Positions 10,601 to 15,690 of a DNA stretch of 15,690 nucleotides are shown here, piece after piece. A program made the translations under genes and the position numbers. Under the pieces are notes generated by a model that saw only the letters and a program-made list of their open reading frames with translations, did not search any database and was not told the origin of the DNA. Origin of the DNA: Burkholderiaceae bacterium. Lineage in GTDB: Bacteria > Pseudomonadota > Gammaproteobacteria > Burkholderiales > Burkholderiaceae. The stretch's first letter is position 1; every line of letters starts with the position of its first letter. The stretch lies in contig JASLEM010000387.1 in NCBI GenBank assembly GCA_030151165.1, positions 1-15,690 on the forward strand, in the 5' to 3' direction.

Positions 10601-11308
10601 CCGGACGTCGAGGGCCTGACCAAGCAGGCCGCGCAGCGCCTCGACGCGATCCAGGCGATGGAGGAGCTCGGTTCAGGCTTCTACCTCGCGATGCACGACC
10701 TCGAGATCCGCGGCGCCGGCGAGGTGCTCGGCGAGAGCCAGAGCGGCAACATGATGGAGGTCGGCTTCCAGCTGTACAACGACATGCTGGCCGAGGCCGT
10801 GCGCGCGCTCAAGTCCGGCAAGGAGCCCGACCTGCTGTCGCCGACCGGCGCGTTCGGCGGCGGCATCGACATCAAGCTGCACGCCCCGGCGCTGCTGCCC
10901 GACGCGTACTGCGGCGACGTGCAGACTCGCCTGTCGCTCTACAAGCGGCTGGCCACCGCCGACCGCCCCGAGACGCTCGACAACCTGCTCGAGGAGATCA
11001 CCGACCGTTTCGGCAAGCTGCCGCCGCAGGGCCAGGCGCTGTTCGACACGCACCGGCTGCGCATCCTCGCCAAGGCCTACGGCGTGCAGAAGGTCGACGC
11101 GAACCCGAAGGTCATGAACATCACCTTCCGCCCCAACCCGCCGATCGACCCGATGCGCATCATCGAGCTGGTGCAGAAGAACAAGACCGTGAAGCTCGCC
11201 GGCAACGACCGCCTGCGCATCGACCGCGAGATCGCCGAGCCGCGCGACCGCGCGCAGTACGTGCGCGACCTGCTGCGCTCGCTCGGGCCGCCGAAGGTCG
11301 AGGCCTGA
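7685..11308 (+). CDS. mfd: Transcription-repair coupling factor
   Basis: Mfd is a DNA translocase that removes RNA polymerase stalled at lesions and recruits UvrA. The 1207-aa product contains the UvrB-like N-terminal module (WETLPYDQFSPHQDLVSERL near 72-91), the RNA-polymerase-interacting domain starting near 535 (LGDPVVHASHGIGRYMGL), and RecG-like helicase motifs: Walker A GDVGFGKT at 684-691 (Lys690), DEEH box at 785-788, then TATPIPRTL. Further on are the GHGQM-type segment AHGQMPERELE, QLRGRVGRSHHQAYAY, the translocation motif region HDLEIRGAGEVLGESQSG, and a complete TRCF C-terminal domain. It exceeds E. coli Mfd (1148 aa) through two low-complexity insertions, about 101-137 and 376-411. 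The start at 7685 (MQLPSLVPG) fits the family; the frame is open upstream to 7484, but that stretch overlaps the palindromic promoter. No Shine-Dalgarno is visible. Confidence 0.97.
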   Translation: MQLPSLVPGHRFTLPRPPGAADALLIAHLASARAAQGQLTLVVCAEPADTQRLADELPFFAPHLRIAVFPDWETLPYDQFSPHQDLVSERLATLWRLYRKSQGLSSANTGATIAAAKGKAAPDPTKSVEANKEDDEGVDVVLLPASTALTRLAPPSFLAATTFNFKQKSRLDEAALRAQLTLAGYSHVSSVVSPGEYAVRGGLIDLFPMGSQVPYRVDLFDNEVDSIRTFDPDTQRSLYPVPEVRLLPGREFALDEASRKAFRVRWRERIEGDPTKARLYKDMGNGIAGGGIEYYLPLFFDETATIFDYLPGSTNLVLHGAVDDAVDRFWTDTRERYRFQRADIERPILPPEDIFLKTEEFFDRTRAFAALSLRPQGAPAPAAEGEDAADAKPAETTAWARPLPDVSVDRGATAPLAKLQRHLDTTSYRILLVADSEGRRETLLDLMRDHGIEPPSVGTLAEFEQSDVKVAITAAPISEGFFWFEPDAATGARTIQFITENELFATGTTPRRRRRGQEQTSSVDALIKDLSELKLGDPVVHASHGIGRYMGLINIDLGEGPSEFLHLEYADKATLYVPVAQLALISRYTGVSAEEAPLHRLGSGQWDKARRKAAEQVRDAAAELLNLYARRAARDGYSHRFSVHDYEAFATSFGFEETPDQRAAIHAVIQDLVSPKPMDRLVCGDVGFGKTEVALRAMFVAVHGGKQVALLAPTTLLAEQHYQTISSRFGQWPVKVAEMSRFRTAKEIKAAMDGLADGTIDIIVGTHKLLSADVRFKRLGLLIIDEEHRFGVRHKEAVKALRAEVDVLTLTATPIPRTLGMALEGLRDLSVIATAPQRRLAIKTFVRSESQGTIREAVLRELKRGGQAYFLHNEVDTIQNRLEKLQELLPEARIAIAHGQMPERELESVMRDFVAQRINVLLCSTIIETGIDVPTANTIVISRADKFGLAQLHQLRGRVGRSHHQAYAYLMVPDVEGLTKQAAQRLDAIQAMEELGSGFYLAMHDLEIRGAGEVLGESQSGNMMEVGFQLYNDMLAEAVRALKSGKEPDLLSPTGAFGGGIDIKLHAPALLPDAYCGDVQTRLSLYKRLATADRPETLDNLLEEITDRFGKLPPQGQALFDTHRLRILAKAYGVQKVDANPKVMNITFRPNPPIDPMRIIELVQKNKTVKLAGNDRLRIDREIAEPRDRAQYVRDLLRSLGPPKVEA

Positions 11309-11339
11309 CGGATCTCGCCATTTCCGCGCGATCCGGCGC

Positions 11340-11370
11340 TTGACAGACCAGAGCGCGGCGCGGGCACAAT
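11340..11370 (+). promoter_or_regulatory. Sigma-70 promoter of rmuC, probably producing a leaderless message
   Basis: A perfect -35 TTGACA (11340-11345) and a -10-like CACAAT (11365-11370) are separated by 19 bases, two more than the optimum. The predicted transcription start is about 11377, one base before the ATG. Its position 32 bases after the mfd stop implies that rmuC can be transcribed separately from mfd. Confidence 0.6.
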
Positions 11371-11390
11371 ACTGGACATGAATCCAGTAT
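11369..11390. promoter_or_regulatory. LexA-like dyad covering the -10 edge, start site and ATG of rmuC
   Basis: ATACTGGA, six bases, TCCAGTAT: perfect 8-bp arms. The inner part reads CTGG-N8-CCAG, the same 16-base frame as the LexA box CTGT-N8-ACAG, with flanking TA as in strong E. coli boxes, but the fourth base of each half is changed symmetrically (T to G, A to C). A protein bound here would block both polymerase and initiation, so it is a likely operator. Whether it is LexA is uncertain because the altered base is normally highly conserved. Confidence 0.5.
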
Positions 11391-12970
11391 CCCCTCTCGT
11401 CTTCGCCCTGCTGATCGTCGCCGCCCTTGTCGTGGGGCTGCTCGTCGGCATCGCGATCGCGCGCGCCCGGTCGCGCGAACAGGCCGACGCCGCCGTCGCG
11501 CAGGCGCTCGCGCAATCGGGCCATGCGGCGCAGCTCGAATTGGCGCAGGTCAACGAGCGCCTGCGGGCCGGCGAGGCGCAGGCCGCGGCCTTGCGCGCGG
11601 ACGTCGAGCGCGCGCACCAGCAGGGCCAGGGCTGGCGCGCCGAGCTCGACACCGCGCGCAACGACCACGCGCGGCTCGAGGAGCGCGCATCGCGCGTCGC
11701 CACGCTCGAAGCCAGCCTCGACGCCACCGCGAAGAACCTGCAGGCCGCCAACGAGCGCCTCGCCGAACTGCGCGAGACCAGCAGCCGCGAGCTAGGCCAG
11801 CTGAAGACCGCGCTGGCCGCCGAGCGCGACGGCGCCGTCGAGAAGCTGCGCGTGCTGCAGGATGCCAAGGTCGCCCTCAGTGACCAGTTCAAGAGCCTCG
11901 CCAACGACATCCTCGAGGAGAAGTCGAAGCGCTTCGCCGAGCAGAACCAGCAGAGACTCGGCACGCTGCTCGATCCGCTGCGCACGCAGCTGAACGAGTT
12001 CAAGGGCAAGGTCGAGGAGGTCTACGTCAATGAAGGCCGCGAGCGCTTCGCCCTGACCGAGCAGGTCAAGCAGCTGATGGAGCTGAACAAGACGCTCAGC
12101 AACGATGCGAACAACCTGACCAAGGCGCTCAAGGGCTCGGCGAAGACCCAGGGCAATTGGGGCGAGCTGATCCTCGAACGCGTGCTGGAGGCCTCCGGCC
12201 TGCGCAAGGGCCACGAGTACCACGTGCAGGACAGCCAGCGCACCGACGACGGCAAGCTGCTGCAGCCGGACGTCGTGCTGCACTTGCCGGAAGACCGGCG
12301 GCTGGTCGTCGACGCCAAGGTTTCGCTGGTCGCGTACGACCGCTACACCAGCGGCGAGACGGACGACGACCGCGCCGCGGCGCTGCGCCTGCACCTCGAG
12401 TCCGTGCGCAGCCACGTGCGCGGGCTGTCGGTCAAGCGCTACCAGGACCTGTACGGCCTGAAATCGCTGGACATGGTGGTGATGTTCGTCCCGATCGAGC
12501 CGGCCTTCATGCTCGCCGTGACACACGACGACGCCCTCTTCATGGACGCCTGGCAGCGCAACGTGCTGCTGGTGAGCCCGTCGACGCTGCTGTTCGTCGT
12601 GCGCACCATCGCCAACCTGTGGCGCCAGGAAGCGCAGAGCCGCAACGCGCAGGACATCGCCAAGCGCGGCGCGGAGCTGTACGACAAGCTGGCGGCGTTC
12701 GTCGGCGACCTGCAGAAGGTCGGCGCCAAGCTCAAGGACGCGCAGTCGGCGTACGACGACGCGGAGAAGAAGCTGTCGGCCGGCAAGGGCAACGTGATCC
12801 GGCAGGCGGAGATGCTCAAGGCGCTCGGACTCAAGACGGCCAAGGCGTTGCCGCCGGCGCTGGTCGAGGCGTCGACCGAGGGCGAGCCGCCGGCCGCGGC
12901 GAGCGAGGCGGCGGCGCTGCCGAACTTGCCGCTTTTCGACGAGATCGACCAGGAGACGCCGGCGTCCTGA
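11378..12970 (+). CDS. rmuC: DNA recombination-limiting protein RmuC
   Basis: RmuC is a predicted nuclease-related protein; loss in E. coli raises recombination at inverted repeats. The 530-aa product has an N-terminal membrane anchor (about 7-28), a long Ala/Glu/Arg-rich coiled coil (about 30-215) and the RmuC domain (about 220-480). In that domain KTQGNWGELILERVLEASGL and the PD-(D/E)xK-like core are clear: P297-D298 followed by VVDAKVS with Asp312 and Lys314. VEPAFMLAV-like (PIEPAFMLAV) and FVVRTIANLWRQE segments are typical as well. The C-terminal 45 residues are Ala/Glu/Pro-rich and not conserved. The ATG is enclosed in a dyad (11369-11390) and has no Shine-Dalgarno. The gene lies 69 bases after mfd; both concern genome maintenance, but rmuC has its own promoter. 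Confidence 0.95.
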   Translation: MNPVSPLVFALLIVAALVVGLLVGIAIARARSREQADAAVAQALAQSGHAAQLELAQVNERLRAGEAQAAALRADVERAHQQGQGWRAELDTARNDHARLEERASRVATLEASLDATAKNLQAANERLAELRETSSRELGQLKTALAAERDGAVEKLRVLQDAKVALSDQFKSLANDILEEKSKRFAEQNQQRLGTLLDPLRTQLNEFKGKVEEVYVNEGRERFALTEQVKQLMELNKTLSNDANNLTKALKGSAKTQGNWGELILERVLEASGLRKGHEYHVQDSQRTDDGKLLQPDVVLHLPEDRRLVVDAKVSLVAYDRYTSGETDDDRAAALRLHLESVRSHVRGLSVKRYQDLYGLKSLDMVVMFVPIEPAFMLAVTHDDALFMDAWQRNVLLVSPSTLLFVVRTIANLWRQEAQSRNAQDIAKRGAELYDKLAAFVGDLQKVGAKLKDAQSAYDDAEKKLSAGKGNVIRQAEMLKALGLKTAKALPPALVEASTEGEPPAAASEAAALPNLPLFDEIDQETPAS

Positions 12971-13003
12971 CAGTGGACCACCCACCGGGCGCCGCGGTCG
13001 GTC

Positions 13004-13048
13004 GACCGTCGCCGATGATCCGGCGGCGGTTCGTCAGCGATTTTGTTG
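13004..13048 (+). terminator. Possible terminator of rmuC
   Basis: A stem of about 10 bp (13005-13014 with 13021-13030, one T-G pair; loop ATGATC) is followed, after ten bases, by TTTTGTTG. The T tract is too far from the stem for a canonical intrinsic terminator, so the call is tentative. It lies between convergent genes where a terminator is expected. Confidence 0.4.
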
Positions 13049-13063
13049 TGCCGATGCCAAGGT

Positions 13064-13185
13064 CAGTGCCGTCGCCGTAGCCGTTGCAAGTCCCGCTGCC
13101 GCTGCCGCTGCCGTTGCCGATGGCGGTGTCGGCGTCTGTGCCGATGTCGGTGCCAGTGCCAGAGTCACCGTCGGTGCTTACGCCC
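13064..13185. repeat. Degenerate hexanucleotide repeat (GCCGNT type) between convergent genes
   Basis: The + strand repeats GCCGCT, GCCGTT, GCCGAT and then GTGCCG/GTGCCA units with drift. The only exact tandem units are GCTGCC repeats near 13092-13110. Read on either strand in six-base steps it would give alternating dipeptides (Leu-Pro/Val-Pro on +, Gly-Thr/Gly-Ser/Asp on -). It lies outside rmuC (stop 12970) and the LysR gene (stop 13206), and I find no start or family signature that would make it a gene. The 12971-13205 interval is otherwise empty apart from the hairpin. Confidence 0.6.
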
Positions 13186-13205
13186 GCGCCCGCGCCGATC
13201 CCGAA

Positions 13206-14102
13206 TCAGCGCGCCCCGAGTTGCCCAGCCAGGAACGCGGCGAATGCCCGCGCCGCGGGCTTCGCCGAGCGGCCGCTCGCGAAGACGGCGTGGAGATCGA
13301 TCGAGCCGGCGTCCCACTCTGGCAGCAGGCGCACCAGCGCGCCGGACTCGAGTTCGCGACGGCACGCCTCGAGGCTGGTCGAGACGATGCCCAGGCCGGC
13401 GACGGCGGCGGCGAGGGCTGCCTCGTTGAGGGTGACGACGACGTGGGCGTGCGCACGCACCGATTCGTGCCGCCCGTCCCTCGCCAGCATCCACGCGCCG
13501 CCCGACCCGGCCTGCGCGACGATCGCCGTGCCGGCGGCGAGGTCGGCGGGCTCCGCGATGGCGCCGTGCCGCGCGGCGTGCTTGTCCAGGTAGCCCGGGG
13601 ACGCCGCGATGGCGCGCGGCCAGGTCGCGATCTTCTTCGCGACGGCGCTGGAGTCCGGCATCGCGCCGAAGCGCAGTGCGACGTCCACGCCGTCGACGAC
13701 CAGGTCCTGCCGCCGGTCGTCGATCAGCAGCTCGATCCGCAACGCGGGGTGCGCGTCGGCGAAGGTCGGTAGCACCGGGATCACCATGCGGACGGCGAGC
13801 GTCGACGACAGACCGACGCGCAAGACGCCGCGCAGCTCGCCCGTGCCGCGGGCGTCGTGGTTCGCCTCGTCGAGCGCGTCCAGCAGCGGCTCGACTCGTT
13901 CGAGGTACGCGGCGCCGGCGTCGGTCAGCGACAGCGCGCGCGTCGTGCGCGTGAACAGCGCGGCGCCGATCTCCTGCTCGAGGCCGGCGATGATGCGCGA
14001 CACCGTCGGCTGCGCGATCGCCTGCTCGCGCGCGACGCGCGAGAAGCTGCCGGTGCGCGCCACGCGCACGAACAGCCGGAGTGCGGAGAGTTGATCGGCC
14101 AT
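13206..14102 (-). CDS. LysR-family transcriptional regulator
   Basis: The 298-aa product has the normal LysR length. Residues 1-60 form the winged helix-turn-helix (LRLFVRVARTGSFSRVAREQAIAQPTVSRII, then LEQEIGAALFTRTTRALSLTDAG), and residues about 90-295 the periplasmic-binding-like effector domain (GVLRVGLSSTLAVRMVIPVLPTF; VDVALRFGAMPDSS; ALAAAVAGLGIVSTSLEACRRELESGALVRLLPEW). The sequence LRFG-x-MPDSS and the final LHAVFASGR resemble the CrgA/AaeR-like subgroup common in Burkholderiales. The effector and target are unknown. LysR regulators often control a divergent neighbour, but here the gene upstream is on the same strand (69 bases away) and the one downstream is convergent, so no target is suggested by context. 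The start at 14102 gives MADQLSALRLF, standard for the family. Confidence 0.93.
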   Translation of the reverse strand: MADQLSALRLFVRVARTGSFSRVAREQAIAQPTVSRIIAGLEQEIGAALFTRTTRALSLTDAGAAYLERVEPLLDALDEANHDARGTGELRGVLRVGLSSTLAVRMVIPVLPTFADAHPALRIELLIDDRRQDLVVDGVDVALRFGAMPDSSAVAKKIATWPRAIAASPGYLDKHAARHGAIAEPADLAAGTAIVAQAGSGGAWMLARDGRHESVRAHAHVVVTLNEAALAAAVAGLGIVSTSLEACRRELESGALVRLLPEWDAGSIDLHAVFASGRSAKPAARAFAAFLAGQLGAR

Positions 14103-14125
14103 GACGGCGCGACTATCGCACGGCG

Positions 14126-14149
14126 GGCCACGCGCGCCGGGGCGTGGCC
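14126..14149 (-). other. Perfect 8-bp hairpin between the response-regulator and LysR genes
   Basis: GGCCACGC (14126-14133), loop of eight bases, GCGTGGCC (14142-14149). It follows the response-regulator stop on the minus strand but lacks a T tract, so it may be a weak or Rho-dependent terminator. It also lies within the region where the LysR promoter should be. Confidence 0.4.
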
Positions 14150-14171
14150 TCGCGGTCGGCGCGCGGCATCG

Positions 14172-14873
14172 TCACGCCGGCCGGCCGCTCACGCGCGCCA
14201 GCCAGTACACCGCCTGCCCGAGCGCCTTGCCGACCCCGGGCCGGCCTTCGCTCCAGGCGGCGAGCGCGTCGGAGATCATCTGCTCGATGCGCACGGCGCC
14301 CAGCGTCAGCGCCGCGGTGCGGCACGCGCTCGCCTTCTGCGCGAACGCCGCGGCTGCCGGCGACGAGACGTCGGCCTCGGCGTCGGGCGCCAGCGCGGCG
14401 AGCGCCTTCATCTGCTGCAGGAACCCGGCGACGTAGCGTGCGTGGCGGTCGGCGTCGATGCGCAGGCGCGCCGTCGCGGTGTCGGCCGGCTCCAGCACCG
14501 ACGCATCGAGCTGTGCCAGCACGCGGCCGATGCGGGCGACCGTCTCGTCCCCGACCGGCTTCACGATGAAGCCCTGCAGGTCGCTGCGCGTGGCCGCGAG
14601 CACGGTGTTGCGATCGGCGGTCGAGGTGATCAGCATCGCGGGGACGCGGCGCCACGCGGGCGAGGCGCGCAGGCGCGCGACCAGCTCGAGGCCGTCGGGC
14701 GGCGGCATGCGGACGTCCAGGCACAGCAGGTCGAAGCACGCGTCGCCACTCAGCGCGGCCCAGGCCGACGGGCCGTCCTCGGCCAGCACCAGCTCGAACG
14801 GGCCGCACTGGCGCAGCACCTCCTCCATCGCGAGGCGGGAGACCTTGTCGTCGTCGGCGACCAGCACGCGCAT
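14172..14873 (-). CDS. Response regulator: REC domain plus degenerate HPt-like domain
   Basis: From the ATG at 14873 the product is 233 aa. Residues 1-120 are a complete receiver domain: acidic pocket Asp7-Asp9 (MRVLVADDD), phosphoacceptor Asp53 (CLDVRMPPPDG), switch Thr83 (LITST) and Lys105 (FIVKPV), all intact and correctly spaced. Residues about 138-228 look like an all-helical HPt bundle; the block at 181-193 aligns with the HPt pattern AHxLKGxAxxLGA as ASACRTAALTLGA, with Ser182 replacing the phosphoryl His, Arg185 the Lys and Thr186 the Gly. There is no DNA-binding domain, so it acts through protein contacts. An earlier Met at 14933 would add 20 residues with no receiver homology. It sits 204 bases downstream of a hybrid-kinase tail on the same strand, its likely partner. 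Receiver call firm; HPt resemblance inferred. Confidence 0.87.
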   Translation of the reverse strand: MRVLVADDDKVSRLAMEEVLRQCGPFELVLAEDGPSAWAALSGDACFDLLCLDVRMPPPDGLELVARLRASPAWRRVPAMLITSTADRNTVLAATRSDLQGFIVKPVGDETVARIGRVLAQLDASVLEPADTATARLRIDADRHARYVAGFLQQMKALAALAPDAEADVSSPAAAAFAQKASACRTAALTLGAVRIEQMISDALAAWSEGRPGVGKALGQAVYWLARVSGRPA

Positions 14874-15077
14874 GGAAGTGTCCGAAAAGTCCGTGGGAAG
14901 AATGAAGTGCGGGCGTGTCGGCGTCAGCGGCACCGCCGCCGGGGCGACAGGGCCGACGCGCGATCAGTCGCCCGGCCATGTGTCCGGATCCGGCCGGGAC
15001 GGCATCGTCGAACGCGACCGCCGACGTGAACGCACTCGCGCTGGCCGTGGCGTCCGGGACGATCGCGCGGACGCGGC
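14874..15077 (-). promoter_or_regulatory. Intergenic region before the response regulator
   Basis: The 204 bases between the hybrid-kinase stop and the response-regulator start contain a CCCGGCC...GGCCGGG inverted repeat (about 14970-14999, 14-base-plus loop). They also contain a repeated CGGAC separated by TTTT just before the ATG at 14873. No clear -35/-10 pair or Shine-Dalgarno was seen on the minus strand, so the regulator may be transcribed by read-through from the kinase. Confidence 0.3.
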
Positions 15078-15690
15078 TCAATGCGTGTCGAGCCATTCGC
15101 GGATGCTGCGTTGCAGGGCGGCCCAGTGGATCTCGACGGCGTCCTCGTCGCCCTCGTCGCCCGCGTTCTCGAGCGCGCCGGCGTCGTCGGCCATCGCTTC
15201 GGCCTGGATGTAGTACGCGCTGCCCTTGATGTTGTGCGCGATGCGCGCGGCGCGCGAGAAGTCGCGCTCGGTGATCGCGTCGGCGAGGTCGCCGAGCAGG
15301 CGCGGCGTCTCGGCGCGAAAGGCGTCGGCGAGGCGCTCGGCCAGCGAGCGCACCGCCGGCGCGGCGGCCGGCCGGGCGGCGGGGCTGGCAACCGCGGTCG
15401 CGGTCGCGGTGCCGGACGGATCGGCGCCGTCGCCGTTCCCGTCCTCGAGGAACAGCGCGTCGAGCGCCTCGGTCGACTCGCCGTCGACCGCCGACGCGGT
15501 CAGCACCGGCCGCAGCGTGCGGCCGCGCTCGCGCAGCGCGGCGACCGCCCGGTGCAGCGACAGCGCGAGCAGGCGCTCGTCGACAGGCTTGGACAGGAAG
15601 TCGTCCATGCCGGCCTCAAGGCACTGGTCGCGGTCGTTGCCGGTGGCGTTGGCGGTGAGCGCGATCATCCAGATCTCGGGGTCGAGCACC
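15078..15690 (-). CDS. Hybrid sensor histidine kinase, REC-HPt C-terminal part (5' end outside window)
   Basis: The frame is open to the right edge; 203-204 residues are visible. The first 50 are the C-terminal half of a receiver domain (IALTANATGNDRDQCLEAGMDDFLSKPV, with switch Thr12 and Lys34). A low-complexity linker (about 60-112, Asp/Gly then Thr/Ala/Pro-rich) follows. Residues 115-203 are an HPt domain with the intact phosphotransfer site RIAHNIKGSAYY, His152 (codon at 15234-15236), though the Ala usually found after the phosphosite differs slightly. The receiver half resembles BarA/EvgS-type unorthodox kinases, in which phosphate flows from kinase His to receiver Asp to HPt His and then to a response regulator. 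The kinase core, receiver aspartate and sensor must lie beyond the edge. The first visible methionine-like codon is GTG inside the receiver and is not a start. Confidence 0.9.
   Translation of the reverse strand, partial: VLDPEIWMIALTANATGNDRDQCLEAGMDDFLSKPVDERLLALSLHRAVAALRERGRTLRPVLTASAVDGESTEALDALFLEDGNGDGADPSGTATATAVASPAARPAAAPAVRSLAERLADAFRAETPRLLGDLADAITERDFSRAARIAHNIKGSAYYIQAEAMADDAGALENAGDEGDEDAVEIHWAALQRSIREWLDTH

Noticed and set aside
11369..11390. The rmuC dyad as an RNA hairpin that hides the start codon
   Set aside because: If transcription starts near 11377, as the promoter predicts, the left arm is not transcribed and the hairpin cannot form; a DNA operator fits better. It would return as an option if transcripts from mfd read through.
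13084..13593. Plus-strand frame starting with Val-Pro/Leu-Pro repeats
   Set aside because: It is built from the hexanucleotide repeat and then runs antisense through the LysR gene; no Shine-Dalgarno and no known proline-rich protein family fits.
14874..14933. Start of the response regulator at 14933
   Set aside because: It would add 20 residues without receiver homology, and no ribosome binding site supports it; MRVLVADDD at 14873 is the usual receiver beginning. Not fully excluded.

Overview
The window is GC-rich throughout, and its gene content and order point to the chromosome of a betaproteobacterium, most likely order Burkholderiales (Roseateles/Mitsuaria/Rubrivivax/Leptothrix type). 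The clues are an E. coli-length ArgG, ispF and ispD lying next to a divergent mfd, an EnvZ/RisS-type sensor kinase, and many starts without a clear Shine-Dalgarno sequence. I see no insertion sequence, phage gene, tRNA, rRNA or CRISPR array. Nearly all genes are core housekeeping or signalling genes, so this looks like an ordinary chromosomal stretch and not a genomic island.

Layout, left to right. (1) 2-952 (+): C-terminal part of an EnvZ-like histidine kinase, cut by the window edge. (2) 1087-2187 (+): exported protein with two beta/gamma-crystallin domains, carrying four NDxxSS calcium motifs, joined to a glycine-zipper region; tandem hairpins follow it. (3) 2316-3527 (-): YbfB/YjiJ-type MFS transporter, divergent from (4) argG at 3765-5102 (+). 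(5) 5237-6130 (+): CPBP-family membrane protease, preceded by two tandem hairpins. (6) 6191-6691 (-) ispF and 6718-7512 (-) ispD, two MEP isoprenoid-pathway genes in one probable operon. (7) 7685-11308 (+): mfd, divergent from ispD; between them lies a perfect 18-bp palindrome that holds a TAGAAT box on each strand. (8) 11378-12970 (+): rmuC, whose start codon sits inside a LexA-like dyad. (9) 12971-13205: convergent intergenic region with a degenerate hexanucleotide repeat. (10) 13206-14102 (-): LysR-family regulator. (11) 14172-14873 (-): response regulator with a degenerate HPt-like C-terminus. (12) 15078-15690 (-): REC-HPt tail of a hybrid kinase, cut by the right edge.

Functional links: ispD and ispF act two steps apart in one pathway. 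mfd (transcription-coupled repair) and rmuC (predicted nuclease limiting recombination) are neighbouring genome-maintenance genes, and the dyad at rmuC suggests control by a repressor. The right end is a phosphorelay cluster in which the kinase tail has a real HPt histidine while the adjacent response regulator has a serine at the equivalent place. No complete new multi-gene system is evident. The points most worth following are the crystallin/glycine-zipper protein, the rmuC dyad, the palindromic ispD/mfd promoter and the pseudo-HPt regulator.
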